A DNA stretch of 64,000 nt from a virus. This document shows, one piece after another, positions 1-7,941 of the stretch (position 1 is its first letter; each line of letters starts with the position of its first letter). The notes beneath the pieces are model-generated. The model saw nothing but the letters and a program-made list of their open reading frames with translations. It was not told the DNA's origin and searched no databases. A program made the position numbers and the translations under genes. Where the stretch lies: IMG/VR virus record IMGVR_UViG_3300028558_000001, positions 112,661 through 176,660 of that record; one strand, given 5' to 3'.

Positions 1-125
1 ACCATCTGTACATTAATGTCTCGTTCAAAGGGGAACCTGTTTTCCTGTTCCTCTATGTCCCATCCGTGATGTTGTTTCATTGAATATTCAGTAGTATAAT
101 AGTTGCTTAGACTATTATAGCTCAT
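1..125 (-). CDS. Partial CDS at window edge, possible baseplate hub assembly protein (gp51-like)
   Basis: An ATG at 125 opens a frame that stays open to the window edge (41 codons visible), so the gene is truncated by the window, not broken. Its start overlaps the stop of the upstream gp26-like gene by four bases (ATGA), the usual coupling in this genome. The visible part is polar and aromatic, with a His-His-Gly-Trp-Asp motif followed by a Glu-rich stretch. In T4-like genomes the gene after gp26 is often the hub assembly catalyst gp51; that identity is inferred from position and is not proven by the short fragment. Confidence 0.5.
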   Translation of the reverse strand, partial: MSYNSLSNYYTTEYSMKQHHGWDIEEQENRFPFERDINVQM

Positions 126-838
126 AGAAAGTAAAAAAAATCCATAAATGTTGTTAATTCAATTTTACGATCAGTGTCTAGTGAATTCTTATACTTAATG
201 ACATGTTCAATGTTTGGAAGATTATTTAGGAAGGTCTGAATCTTTTCAAATGCCTTGGCATCTAGATTTTCTTCGATCCATGTAACTACTTCTTCCTTTG
301 GATATGAAGAAGGATCATAAACTGTATCGCCTTCATAAATTTTATCAATTGTATTGATAATTAATTCAAATAATGATTCATTAACATCAGTTAAGTTAAG
401 AAACTCTTTATCTTCATATAGAGAAGCGGCAGGATATTTTAGAGTTACAACAATGTCTTTTGTTACCTGAATCTTCTTATCGACGGTCTCAGGAAAATTG
501 ACGTGTAACTCGTCTAGAGGAATTTCAAAGTTATAAACTTTGTCGTCCATATTGTCCTTGAAGGCAGCTTTGATTTTATTGTTTACGGATGCGGCATATA
601 GCTTGAGATAGATATACTCAAGATCGAAAATAGCGATATTGTCAACGTTAAAGTCAGTATCAATAGCGCAGTTGTTGACGATCTGCTTTACAGCTAATAG
701 AACATCTGACACATTACCGGCAGTCTTGGCAATGAGAAGAATCTTCTCTTCCTTAACTAGGAATGGTCTGAACTTTGCTTTCTTTTTTGTTGAGGGAATA
801 TCAATATTAAAAATAGGATGTTTAATCTTAGGAAGCAT
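122..838 (-). CDS. 26: Baseplate hub/assembly protein, gp26-like (T4 baseplate protein family)
   Basis: The 238-residue protein opens with the family-typical pattern of a short Pro-Lys segment followed by I-P-S-T-K-K-K and F-R-P-F-L-V-K-E-E-K. This is the signature of the T4 baseplate family that includes gp26. Family members act in assembly of the central baseplate hub in the infected cell. T4 gp26 is about 208 residues, so the length is compatible. It lies among other baseplate and tail-tube-like genes and overlaps the partial gene at 1-125. Recognition is by motif and context only. Confidence 0.75.
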   Translation of the reverse strand: MLPKIKHPIFNIDIPSTKKKAKFRPFLVKEEKILLIAKTAGNVSDVLLAVKQIVNNCAIDTDFNVDNIAIFDLEYIYLKLYAASVNNKIKAAFKDNMDDKVYNFEIPLDELHVNFPETVDKKIQVTKDIVVTLKYPAASLYEDKEFLNLTDVNESLFELIINTIDKIYEGDTVYDPSSYPKEEVVTWIEENLDAKAFEKIQTFLNNLPNIEHVIKYKNSLDTDRKIELTTFMDFFYFL

Positions 839-856
839 TAAATAGAAACTCCAATA

Positions 857-1432
857 TTATGTTAATTGCAAACTCCAAGTAAAGTAGGAAATGCCTACAG
901 TTACTTTCATTAAATTAGAACCATTTTCCCAACTTAAAGGTATTTCTTCTAAGTATGTAGGAAACGCCTTATTTAATGTATGGGTCATGACTGGATTTCC
1001 CTCATTTTCAAAAGTCTTAATTGTTATACTAGTTGTATAATTGTCTTTATATGCTAATTGAAATGAAGGGATTCCTCCATTATTTATAGTAGAAAATTGA
1101 ATTATATAGTTTAACCACCCATAAAAGAAGTTGTATATTTCTCCATTGGCGTCTGAAATAAAGGATATTGTACTATCAGTATATGTTATATTATATGGCA
1201 TCTTCTGTGCTGGACCGATACCATAAATTAGGTTATCTCCAGTCTGTATTTTTAATCCCGGTAAAGCAGTATCACATGCCCTAAACGTCATTAGCTTAGC
1301 TAGATCAGATGATCCCATTGTAGAAATTTTACCTAACGCCGCATTAACAGGAATGGACACTTCAAATTTGTTATTTTGAAGTGTTCCATAATTTCCTATA
1401 TTTTGTTTAAATGCGTTAACGTCAAACGCCAT
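857..1432 (-). CDS. Tail-tube-fold protein (gp19-like paralog, possible tube initiator)
   Basis: The start is taken at the ATG at 1432, which overlaps the upstream stop by one base (TAATG). A longer in-frame extension to 1522 would run into the upstream gene and has no relation to the family. The 191-residue product begins Met-Ala-Phe-Asp-Val-Asn-x-Phe-Lys-Gln-Asn, almost the same as the tail tube protein at 54819-55466. It is therefore a tube-fold paralog, plausibly the first ring or initiator joining baseplate and tube as gp54/gp48 do in T4. The specific role is inferred. Confidence 0.65.
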   Translation of the reverse strand: MAFDVNAFKQNIGNYGTLQNNKFEVSIPVNAALGKISTMGSSDLAKLMTFRACDTALPGLKIQTGDNLIYGIGPAQKMPYNITYTDSTISFISDANGEIYNFFYGWLNYIIQFSTINNGGIPSFQLAYKDNYTTSITIKTFENEGNPVMTHTLNKAFPTYLEEIPLSWENGSNLMKVTVGISYFTWSLQLT

Positions 1433-1884
1433 TAAGGATGAACTTTCTGTACTAATGTTATAGCGGTATAACCATATTGACCGATCCACATTAATACAGC
1501 ACCGCCACCAACAGCTAACCAAATATATTTTGTTAGGGAATCAAGCTTGCTACCAAGAGAATCAATTTTAGTAGATAATACTTTAATGTCTTCATCTTTC
1601 TCGGTTAACTTCTTTTCTACGGTTGCGTAATGATCCTTGAGCTTATTATCTAGTTCTGTACGGCTTTTATCGAGTGAGTCTCTATAATTATTATTGTTCT
1701 GTTCGTGATATGCCAAACGCTGTTCGTGAACTGCTAATAGATTAGTTACATTAGATGAAACCTCAGTTAACTTATCTATCGTAATATCCATCTTTTCAAC
1801 TAGAATAGATATTTGTGCCATGTTTTTTTGAAGCTCCGATACGTCGTCTCGTATTTTTTCTACACGTTCTACTGACACGATCAT
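1432..1884 (-). CDS. Coiled-coil protein with C-terminal membrane anchor
   Basis: The 150-residue protein has a long, charged coiled-coil region (about residues 5-115, Lys/Glu/Asp-rich with regular hydrophobic spacing). It is followed by a short Gly/Ala-rich hydrophobic segment (about 118-142) that can span the membrane. The design (coiled coil plus tail anchor) resembles XhlA-like lysis accessories, but the coil is longer than in that family. It sits in a coupled run with baseplate genes, overlapping by four bases upstream and one downstream. No function is assigned. Confidence 0.7.
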   Translation of the reverse strand: MIVSVERVEKIRDDVSELQKNMAQISILVEKMDITIDKLTEVSSNVTNLLAVHEQRLAYHEQNNNNYRDSLDKSRTELDNKLKDHYATVEKKLTEKDEDIKVLSTKIDSLGSKLDSLTKYIWLAVGGGAVLMWIGQYGYTAITLVQKVHP

Positions 1885-2057
1885 GCCCCTTTTCTTTTTA
1901 TGATAGAGTAAAGAGGCTTCTTTTTCTTACGGGTGTCTTTTCCGGGTTCTGCTTGATTTGGAAGGTTAGGATTATTTACACCAATGCCAGCAACGTTTCC
2001 GCCGCCCGCACAATTTGTAGGAGTTCCATCCTCCGCTATTGTTTTTATTTTTGACAT
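1881..2057 (-). CDS. Small conserved Gly-rich/basic phage protein (58 aa)
   Basis: ATG at 2057, stop at 1881, overlapping the next gene by ATGA. The product has an N-terminal E-D-G-T-P-T-N segment, a Gly-rich G-G-G-N-V-A-G-I-G-V core, and a C-terminus of R-K-K-K-K followed by I-K-R-K. Small proteins of this pattern recur beside structural genes in many tailed phages; their function is unknown. The gene is read directly from the sequence and is supported by coupling on its downstream side. Confidence 0.65.
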   Translation of the reverse strand: MSKIKTIAEDGTPTNCAGGGNVAGIGVNNPNLPNQAEPGKDTRKKKKPLYSIIKRKGA

Positions 2058-2068
2058 TCCATTTCCCT

Positions 2069-2455
2069 TTATATTTTTCTTAATATGTCTATAATGCCAA
2101 CGTCCATAGGGACGGCGGCGGTTTCTATATGTACGCCCTTAATATTATAAACATATTCTGGTAAAATATTTAGAGTTAAGAGAAACGGTTTAATTAACTC
2201 TAAATATTTTTCCATTTTTAAAAATATAATTCTACACAACGCCTCTGGACCGAAAACATTATTTAGGATAATAAGGTGATTTAGAACTAGACGTTCATCT
2301 ATTAAACCACTTGTCTTATACTTAGTTAGTGTTTTCTTTATGTATTTAATGCGTTTTAAATCATCAAGAAATTCTTCTGTTGAATGACAATGAATATTAT
2401 CATATTTGTTTGCACAGTATAGAATGAAGTTATCGTCATTCAATTCAGGTATCAT
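2069..2455 (-). CDS. Conserved T4-like protein of unknown function
   Basis: 128 residues, mostly helical, with the motif L-x-N-H-L-I-I-L-x-N-V-F-G-P-E-A in the middle (about residues 60-75), followed by Leu-rich helices. Proteins with this R-L-x-L-N-H-L-I-x-L-x-N-x-F-G-P-E-A pattern are common in T4-like phages near tail and neck genes and have no known role. The gene is followed 11 bases later by the 58-residue gene. I see no catalytic motif, signal peptide or membrane segment. Confidence 0.7.
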   Translation of the reverse strand: MIPELNDDNFILYCANKYDNIHCHSTEEFLDDLKRIKYIKKTLTKYKTSGLIDERLVLNHLIILNNVFGPEALCRIIFLKMEKYLELIKPFLLTLNILPEYVYNIKGVHIETAAVPMDVGIIDILRKI

Positions 2456-2459
2456 TTAC

Positions 2460-2747
2460 TTAAAATGCTCCTAGAGCTACTCTCTTTAATACATTGTTGG
2501 CTACTGCCACATAGAGATAATTTAAATCCATAAAAATAGACCCCTGTGAAACAGTGATTGAACTGTTCGCAGGGGTATTAGCAACATTAATTGAATTAGC
2601 AGTAGTATAGATATTACTAATTGATATTGTTTCTAACGCAGGGTTAGAAGGGTTAGCGAGTGAGACTAGAACTAGTCTGTCACTCGTCCCTGCTGTGTTA
2701 GCAATTGGTAATTGTGAAAATTTTATAGTATTAGTATTCGCGCTCAT
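2460..2747 (-). CDS. Small putative virion protein
   Basis: 95 residues, rich in Asn, Thr, Ser and Ala with short beta-strand-like repeats, a composition shared with the fibre- and head-decoration-like products at 47231-50327. It lies four bases from the next gene and within the structural run. A virion role is inferred from composition and neighbours. Confidence 0.6.
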   Translation of the reverse strand: MSANTNTIKFSQLPIANTAGTSDRLVLVSLANPSNPALETISISNIYTTANSINVANTPANSSITVSQGSIFMDLNYLYVAVANNVLKRVALGAF

Positions 2748-2760
2748 GCTACTTTATTCC

Positions 2761-3309
2761 TTATGGAACGTTAGCTGTAGCTTGAATTGTTCCTGCTGCA
2801 ACTAGTGTTTCATACTGTTTACGTCCTGCGCGACCACCAAATGTTAGTGAAAATGCTGCTAGAGTACCGTTTGCTGTACCGCCTGTTGAGTTGGCTACAA
2901 CTGCTGTTTCAGTACCAAGGAATCCAGAAGATGAACTTGTTAGTGTAACAGTATTAATAGTACCATTTGCATAGGTAGTAATAGCGCCTAGGGCAGGAGC
3001 ATTGTTTGTATCATATGATACAACCTTAGCAATGTCTAGATTTGAATAACCAGAACCACCATTAGTTACAGTAAACTTAGTGACTGGACCAGTGCCAGTA
3101 CGGACTAGAACCCAACCATCATGGGACATTTTAAATCCATTATTATTTGCTGTAGTTGAATTTGCTGGAAATACACCTACAACTTGGTTCTGTGTAAATG
3201 CATCTAGATTTGTATTAGAATACAAAGTATTACCACGCGCTTTGCTCGTAGCTAGAATGTGATACTTAGGTGCTGAGTTAGCGTTTGCTGTGTTTCCCCA
3301 AAGAGACAT
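2761..3309 (-). CDS. Putative virion structural protein with C-terminal GGRAGRxxYETLVA motif
   Basis: 182 residues starting Met-Ser-Leu-Trp-Gly-Asn. The middle (about 75-150) is Thr/Ser/Asn/Gly-rich with repeated G-G-x-G-Y-like turns. The C-terminus carries F-G-G-R-A-G-R-K-Q-Y-E-T-L-V-A-A-G, a motif I recognise from T4-like marine and soil phage structural proteins. It ends one base into the following gene junction (its ATG shares 3309 with the upstream stop). Exact virion position is unknown. Confidence 0.6.
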   Translation of the reverse strand: MSLWGNTANANSAPKYHILATSKARGNTLYSNTNLDAFTQNQVVGVFPANSTTANNNGFKMSHDGWVLVRTGTGPVTKFTVTNGGSGYSNLDIAKVVSYDTNNAPALGAITTYANGTINTVTLTSSSSGFLGTETAVVANSTGGTANGTLAAFSLTFGGRAGRKQYETLVAAGTIQATANVP

Positions 3310-3659
3310 TATTGATTTCCTTCTGTGTTGTTGATTATTTTGTCGAAATGAGCAATTTCTGAATCAGAAAAAGTCACATCAATATTTTCACGTACAGAAG
3401 ATTTCTTCTTTGGCTTTACGGACTTTTCTTTCTTTTCTTTGTCCTGTAAATTATCATCGTCTTTTTCTTCATTTCCGTCCCCATCGACACCATTAATTTT
3501 TGGGTCGGTTTCGACTTCTGTTTTTTCCGTTGGCTTCGTCTTAACGTCGCCTTCGTCTTTTTCTTCTTTATCAGTATCTTTAGCTTCTACTATCTTAGCG
3601 ATAGTATTTAGAAAATCTTTTGATACCAATTCTCTAATATCTGTAATAAAAATAGACAT
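3309..3659 (-). CDS. Highly charged low-complexity protein (possible core/internal protein)
   Basis: 116 residues. The first 25 form an amphipathic helix, residues 27-90 are almost entirely Lys, Glu and Asp, and the last 20 are again ordered-looking. This resembles prohead core or internal proteins of T4-like phages (gp67/gp68 type), but no specific motif fixes that. It is the first gene behind the tandem late promoter boxes at 3685-3700, which fits a late product. Confidence 0.6.
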   Translation of the reverse strand: MSIFITDIRELVSKDFLNTIAKIVEAKDTDKEEKDEGDVKTKPTEKTEVETDPKINGVDGDGNEEKDDDNLQDKEKKEKSVKPKKKSSVRENIDVTFSDSEIAHFDKIINNTEGNQ

Positions 3660-3684
3660 TTGTTTCCCTATATAATAAAAACTA

Positions 3685-3700
3685 TATTTATTATATTTAT
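3685..3700 (-). promoter_or_regulatory. Tandem late promoter boxes (ATAAATA twice)
   Basis: On the minus strand the heptamer ATAAATA occurs twice, at 3700-3694 and 3691-3685, nine bases apart and about 30-40 bases upstream of the gene starting at 3659. This matches the T4 late -10 element TATAAATA read by the gp55 sigma. The doubled box is unusual in this window. Confidence 0.65.
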
Positions 3701-3721
3701 TGGAATCAAATGCCTATTAAA

Positions 3722-3919
3722 TTAAATAGCAATCTGTTTGAGGATTTTTCTTGCAGTACCGGGAGCTAGGTTTCCTTCATGTCTTGGGAGGGCGACAATT
3801 ATACAAAACTCAGGATGAGAGTAGATTTCATGCGGGCCACTGTTTCGTTTCAGGGACCATCCCTTTTTATAGAGAAGGGTTTTCATTTCTGATCGGGAGA
3901 ATTGAATATTAGTTTTCAT
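3722..3919 (-). CDS. hicA: HicA-like mRNA interferase (YcfA family), solitary
   Basis: The start is the ATG at 3919, one base after the upstream stop; the longer open frame to 3991 lies inside the upstream gene. The 65-residue product matches the HicA dsRBD-like toxin fold. It has an N-terminal helix with K-G-W-S-L, then a S-G-P-H-E-I-Y stretch whose His30 corresponds to the catalytic His, then a V-A-L-P-R-H strand and a C-terminal G-T-A-R-K-I-L-K-Q-I helix. HicA proteins cleave mRNA and are normally neutralised by HicB. No HicB-like gene is adjacent: the upstream 70-residue product lacks the HicB pattern. Confidence 0.75.
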   Translation of the reverse strand: MKTNIQFSRSEMKTLLYKKGWSLKRNSGPHEIYSHPEFCIIVALPRHEGNLAPGTARKILKQIAI

Positions 3920-3920
3920 A

Positions 3921-4133
3921 TCAATTCTCCGTGGAAGGTAAGCCTTCGACGGTAAAGAACTTTGGAATCCAACCTTCAAATGCCTTACCATCCTTTAGGT
4001 TAGAAAGAACTTTGTTTGCGGCAGAATATGTAGGGAAGTTACCAAACATGATTTCAGAAGTCTTTTCATAGATAGCGAACTTGTTCTGATTAGTAGTTCT
4101 TAACTCATATACGTTTGTTAGGTTGTCCATCAT
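3921..4133 (-). CDS. Hypothetical protein (70 aa) upstream of hicA-like gene
   Basis: Starts at a double ATG (4133 or 4130) that overlaps the upstream stop (ATGA). No recognised domain. It contains a short beta-strand pattern and a W-I-P-K-F-F motif near the C-terminus. It does not show the ribbon-helix-helix or HicB partial RNase H pattern expected of a HicA antidote, although its position would suit one. Confidence 0.6.
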   Translation of the reverse strand: MMDNLTNVYELRTTNQNKFAIYEKTSEIMFGNFPTYSAANKVLSNLKDGKAFEGWIPKFFTVEGLPSTEN

Positions 4134-4441
4134 TCGTCTTCCCCTGAACGAAAATAAGTATCGGATTCTTTAATCTTATTATAAAGATTTACGATTTCTG
4201 TTTGAGTAGAATCATGTATATCTGATAACCAATTAATAAGTTTATTTCTCTTCTCTACTAAAAGCTGTATTCTCTGATACTCTGCTTCCCTTCGTGTAGC
4301 AAAGGTATTAGCGAAAGGGATATAATAACGATTTTCTAATTCATCGCCAACTAGGTATTCCTTAGCTTCATATTCTGTTCTAAGCACTTCGTATTTATAT
4401 AAATCGTAAGTAACATCTGCTATAAACCATACTGTAGACAT
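4130..4441 (-). CDS. Hypothetical protein (103 aa)
   Basis: An open frame with a good start at 4441 and a coupled stop. The N-terminal half is beta-rich (V-W-F-I-A-D-V-T). The C-terminal half is a charged helix with a predicted coiled coil at about residues 50-90. Not recognised. Confidence 0.65.
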   Translation of the reverse strand: MSTVWFIADVTYDLYKYEVLRTEYEAKEYLVGDELENRYYIPFANTFATRREAEYQRIQLLVEKRNKLINWLSDIHDSTQTEIVNLYNKIKESDTYFRSGEDE

Positions 4442-4450
4442 GCTATTCTC

Positions 4451-4873
4451 CTAGTTTAAGTGGATTGTGGGTGGATCGTAGAGAAGTATTCCGGTTTCAT
4501 TTTCGAACTTTTCTTTATTATCTTCTGGAAGATAGATTGATGCTTGTACATACGACCTTTTAAAGTTTCTATTGAAACAATATAGATCGTTCAACCTTCC
4601 TCCATTTGTCATCAAAGAAAAACAGAATTCACCAAGAACTTTCTTTGATAACGATAATTTCTTACCGTCCTGACCAGCATCAGGAGTTACGTAATTCTTA
4701 CCATTACAAATATGAATTTTTTCAAACATATTGTACTGTTCACGAAATAACTGAAAAATTCTGGTAATCTTATCAGAGGTAGCTTTCTTTTTATTAAGAT
4801 AGTCTTTAACCATCATGGTAATATCCATATCATTCAAGTCTGGTTCAAGAATATCGAATAACGCATCCCACAT
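4451..4873 (-). CDS. Hypothetical protein (140 aa)
   Basis: The frame opens at a TTG at 4903, but the ATG at 4873 has AAGGA about ten bases upstream, so 4873 is the preferred start. It is an acidic N-terminal helical protein with a central Lys-rich helix and a C-terminal Y-D-P-P-T-I-H motif. Not recognised. Confidence 0.65.
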   Translation of the reverse strand: MWDALFDILEPDLNDMDITMMVKDYLNKKKATSDKITRIFQLFREQYNMFEKIHICNGKNYVTPDAGQDGKKLSLSKKVLGEFCFSLMTNGGRLNDLYCFNRNFKRSYVQASIYLPEDNKEKFENETGILLYDPPTIHLN

Positions 4874-4896
4874 ATTAAAATATTCCTTAAATCTAT

Positions 4897-5061
4897 TTAC
4901 CAATGATGCACCACGTTTACTATTAGTATCAAATTAGTGACAATGTATACCAATACAATTCCACTTCTTATTAAAGCAACTTTATCGGATTCTGAATGGG
5001 AATGAGGCAAAGCCTTGTCTCCAAGGGCTTTGCTCCAATAATACCATATATTATCAATCAT
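4897..5061 (-). CDS. Small membrane protein (54 aa)
   Basis: ATG at 5061, stop at 4897. A polar His/Ser-containing N-terminus is followed by a single hydrophobic stretch (about residues 28-51, Ile/Val/Leu-rich) and a short His-His-Trp tail. The gene fills the otherwise empty gap between the helicase and the 140-residue gene. Membrane localisation is predicted from composition; function unknown. Confidence 0.55.
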   Translation of the reverse strand: MIDNIWYYWSKALGDKALPHSHSESDKVALIRSGIVLVYIVTNLILIVNVVHHW

Positions 5062-5070
5062 ACGTTATTC

Positions 5071-6501
5071 CTATGAGAAATTATCAAATAGACTTTTGTT
5101 GAATTTACCTTTCTTCCTAGAACGGTCATTATCCTGTTCTCCAAAGAAAGTAGAATCCATAACAGGTCTATCGTCCTGAATTACTCCATCCCCATCAACG
5201 AGCAAGTTCTGGGCTGAGTCGTCTACATTGTAGAGACGCATCTTAGACTTGTCAACTCCGACTACGAACTTATTATGTAGATCAAGAGAACCAAATCTAT
5301 TTTTCAATTGCTTGAATACTAATTGTCCGAGTTTTCTAAGTTCTTCATTCTCGATAATGCCAAGCATGAAGTCTACCGTAAATGGAAGACCAGCAGATTC
5401 GGAAGTATCGGCAAGTGTAGGATCGGAGGATGACATGCCCTGTCTATTATACTGAGTACCAGAAATAATAGGAACATTTGCTTCTACTGCAAGACCACGT
5501 AATTCTTCTGCAATAGCTTTAATGTAGGAATATGAGTTAACCGTTCCGCCCATCTTAATTCTAGATGAACAACAAATATTGATATAGTCAATATAGATAA
5601 CATCTGGAATGAACTTCTTTTTAATCTTTAGTTCGTTTAGAAGATAACGGAAATGGGAAGCCCCGGCTGATCCAGTTGGATATTCTTTGATAATAAGTTT
5701 GCCGGTTGTTTTCTTCTTAACTCTGGCGATCTTCTTGTTATACATTTCCTCTGGAATAGTTCCCATTTCGTCAAGAGGAATGTCGAGAAGGTTCGCGTCA
5801 ATACGTTCTGCAATTCTTTCTTCTGCCATTTCAAGTGTGATGTATAGGACGTTCCTACCATCCATTAGATTTGTAGCGGCCATGTGACACATAGCGCCGG
5901 TTTTAAACACGCCAGTACCGCCTAGAAGTACTGAGAGGGACTTGCGAGGCAATCCGCCCTTTGTGATCTTGTTTAGATAATCAATATCGAATGGAATACG
6001 TTCTTCGATCTTATGATAGAATTCATATCTCTGATTAAAATCTTCTAAGAAGTCATGTCCGATATTGGTATCAAAAGAAACTGCTAGGGCGTCTTGGAGA
6101 ATGCCGGGAATGGCATCCTTAGTTAATGTTGACTTCTCCTTTTCATTTAAAATTTTAATTGATGAATGAATAGCATTATAGATAGATTTGTCCTGACAGA
6201 ATGTTTCTGTTTGATCAAATAGCCAGTCTGTTGACGTTTTCTCGTCAAGCGAGAAGTTGGCGATCTTATCTTTGATTTCTTCAAATTGATCATCTGAAAT
6301 CTTACTTGAATTTGATAGGTCAATGGCTAGTGATTCCTGTGATGGGAATGAGCCGTACTTGTTAACGTATGTATCAATTAGTTCAAATAAAACTTTGTCT
6401 TGATAGTCTGAGAAGTATTCTGTTTTGAGGAAGGGGAAAATCTTTCTAGAATATGTTTCATTTAGTATTAGATTAGAAAAAATGATATTCTCGAAACTCA
6501 A
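5071..6501 (-). CDS. 41: DnaB-like replicative helicase gp41
   Basis: The 476-residue protein has the DnaB/gp41 layout. An N-terminal helical domain (1-150) is followed by a RecA-type motor with Walker A G-G-T-G-V-F-K-T-G at about 194-202, an E-M/acidic catalytic region after it, a Walker B strand ending V-I-Y-I-D-Y (about 300), and a H3-like S-G-T-Q-Y-N-R-Q motif. It unwinds the lagging-strand template at the fork with the primase. The start is a TTG at 6501 with AAGGAT six bases upstream; no ATG is available nearby and the N-terminus aligns with T4 gp41. T4 gp41 is 475 residues. Confidence 0.92.
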   Translation of the reverse strand: MSFENIIFSNLILNETYSRKIFPFLKTEYFSDYQDKVLFELIDTYVNKYGSFPSQESLAIDLSNSSKISDDQFEEIKDKIANFSLDEKTSTDWLFDQTETFCQDKSIYNAIHSSIKILNEKEKSTLTKDAIPGILQDALAVSFDTNIGHDFLEDFNQRYEFYHKIEERIPFDIDYLNKITKGGLPRKSLSVLLGGTGVFKTGAMCHMAATNLMDGRNVLYITLEMAEERIAERIDANLLDIPLDEMGTIPEEMYNKKIARVKKKTTGKLIIKEYPTGSAGASHFRYLLNELKIKKKFIPDVIYIDYINICCSSRIKMGGTVNSYSYIKAIAEELRGLAVEANVPIISGTQYNRQGMSSSDPTLADTSESAGLPFTVDFMLGIIENEELRKLGQLVFKQLKNRFGSLDLHNKFVVGVDKSKMRLYNVDDSAQNLLVDGDGVIQDDRPVMDSTFFGEQDNDRSRKKGKFNKSLFDNFS

Positions 6502-6504
6502 TTA

Positions 6505-6747
6505 TTATCCTTCGTATGGTTGTTGTGGGATTGACTTAATTACCAGATTGATTGTTTTTACTTGATGTTCAATCGTAGAATTAATATAAGCTACCGCTTC
6601 TTCCTTTGAAGAAAACTGGTGATATGTGGCGTTGTTTGTCACAACGCCACTATCTGGATGCTCGGAGATAATTCTAAAATTAGTCTTAAAGTCATATAGA
6701 ACGTAGTCGAAAACAACGTACCACGTTAAGGCTAATTCATTACTCAT
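6505..6747 (-). CDS. Hypothetical protein (80 aa) between uvsX and gp41
   Basis: Strong AAGGAG ribosome site ahead of the ATG at 6747. Beta-rich N-terminus (L-T-W-Y-V-V-F-D-Y-V) and a helix with S-S-K-E-E-A-V-A-Y. Its stop precedes the gp41 TTG by three bases, so it may supply translational coupling for the helicase. Not recognised. Confidence 0.65.
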   Translation of the reverse strand: MSNELALTWYVVFDYVLYDFKTNFRIISEHPDSGVVTNNATYHQFSSKEEAVAYINSTIEHQVKTINLVIKSIPQQPYEG

Positions 6748-6772
6748 AATATATCACTCCTTCAAGTAATTG

Positions 6773-7876
6773 TCAATGCAACATTTGCTTTCCTGTAGAC
6801 CAATCTGGATCGGAGTCAGTATCAATTTCGTAGTCGGTTGGTTCAGACTCATAAGTATCATTATGAGAATTAACTAACTTGAACTTGTCAGATACGAACT
6901 TCGTAAACTTTGGATTGGCTAGAATATCATCCCAAAACTCGGCTGTATTTGTCGCACTTTCGCGAAGACTTGGTTCTGAGACAACCCCATCTTCATCTAC
7001 CTTGGCGTACCAACCAACTTTAGGTTTAACAACAATTCCGCAGTCAAGAGCTAGATCAAGTAGACCAGAATACTTCTGAATTCCCTTGTCATAAAGAACT
7101 TGGAATGGTAACTTGGAACGTTCCTTGACGAAACGGGACTTCTCTACATTGAGAGTAAAGTTCCAACCGACAATATCAGTTCCTACTTTTTCTTGTGCCT
7201 TAGAGATAATGAAAGCCTGATTGGCAGAATACATTAGTCCAGTACCACCAGAAATAATGGTTTTGCCATACATCTTCATTTCTTCATAAGTGTGACAGAT
7301 AGCAATACAAGGAACGTCCTTGGCTACGAGAGAGGGTGTTACCATACGGAACAGTCCCTTCATAACCTTTGCTCTTTGCATTTCTGCCTTGCTCTCACCA
7401 TCTAGAGCATCTTCTAGTTCCTTAAGAGAAGCAGTATTGCCTACTGAGTCAATTAGGAAGATTACCTTATCTCCACGATTGATTTCCTTTAACTGCTTAA
7501 CAATATCGTACTTAAGCATTTCAAGATGTTCAATCGGAACGTGCATAACACGTTTCGGATCAATGCCCTGAGATTCTAGATATTTTGGAGTAATTCCACC
7601 TTCTGAGTCATAGAAGATACAGACAGCATCTTCATACTTGCTTAAATAAGCTCTGACACATACTAGTGAGATATTTGTTTTGAATGTCTTACTTGGACCG
7701 GCAATGAGGGTTAGACCAGAAGATAGTCCACCATCAACTTCACCTGAGAACGCAATATTAACGATTGGAATATCGGTAGCAATTACGTCTTTATCATTAA
7801 AAAATTCGGATTCATCTAAGACAGAAGCAAATTTTGTTGGAGAGTTTTTTAATAGCCTCTGCATAAGTTTATTCAT
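6773..7876 (-). CDS. uvsX: RecA-like recombinase UvsX
   Basis: 367 residues with the UvsX variant of Walker A, G-P-S-K-T-F-K-T, at residues 60-67. A Walker B-like strand V-I-F-L-I-D-S-V-G-N follows near 140-149, with a conserved I-S-G-G-T-G-L-M-Y-S-A segment near 210. The protein forms filaments on single-stranded DNA and drives strand exchange in recombination-dependent replication with UvsY (42198-42629). T4 UvsX is 391 residues. It is preceded by a hairpin and a late-type box at 7911-7941. Confidence 0.93.
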   Translation of the reverse strand: MNKLMQRLLKNSPTKFASVLDESEFFNDKDVIATDIPIVNIAFSGEVDGGLSSGLTLIAGPSKTFKTNISLVCVRAYLSKYEDAVCIFYDSEGGITPKYLESQGIDPKRVMHVPIEHLEMLKYDIVKQLKEINRGDKVIFLIDSVGNTASLKELEDALDGESKAEMQRAKVMKGLFRMVTPSLVAKDVPCIAICHTYEEMKMYGKTIISGGTGLMYSANQAFIISKAQEKVGTDIVGWNFTLNVEKSRFVKERSKLPFQVLYDKGIQKYSGLLDLALDCGIVVKPKVGWYAKVDEDGVVSEPSLRESATNTAEFWDDILANPKFTKFVSDKFKLVNSHNDTYESEPTDYEIDTDSDPDWSTGKQMLH

Positions 7877-7910
7877 TTAGTTTCCTTTTGTTATGAGTTT
7901 ATTGTAGTTA

Positions 7911-7941
7911 ATGTCCGTTCTCACGCGGACATACTATTTAT
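7911..7941 (-). promoter_or_regulatory. Late promoter box plus hairpin upstream of uvsX
   Basis: On the minus strand ATAAATAG (7941-7934) is followed at once by an inverted repeat (arms 7911-7917 and 7926-7932, ATGTCCG/CGGACAT) and then the uvsX leader. The box matches the T4 late -10 element. The hairpin would be at the 5' end of a late uvsX transcript. It could also end the transcript of the macro-like gene, though it lacks a clear T-run. Confidence 0.5.

Noticed and set aside
1432-1522. N-terminal extension of the tube-like protein to 1522
   Set aside because: The extension lies inside the upstream gene in another frame; the TAATG junction and the conserved M-A-F-D start fix 1432.
6748-6776. 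TTGACA-17-TATATT on the minus strand between uvsX and the small gene before gp41
   Set aside because: The -10 position overlaps the start codon and ribosome site, so the match is most likely chance.
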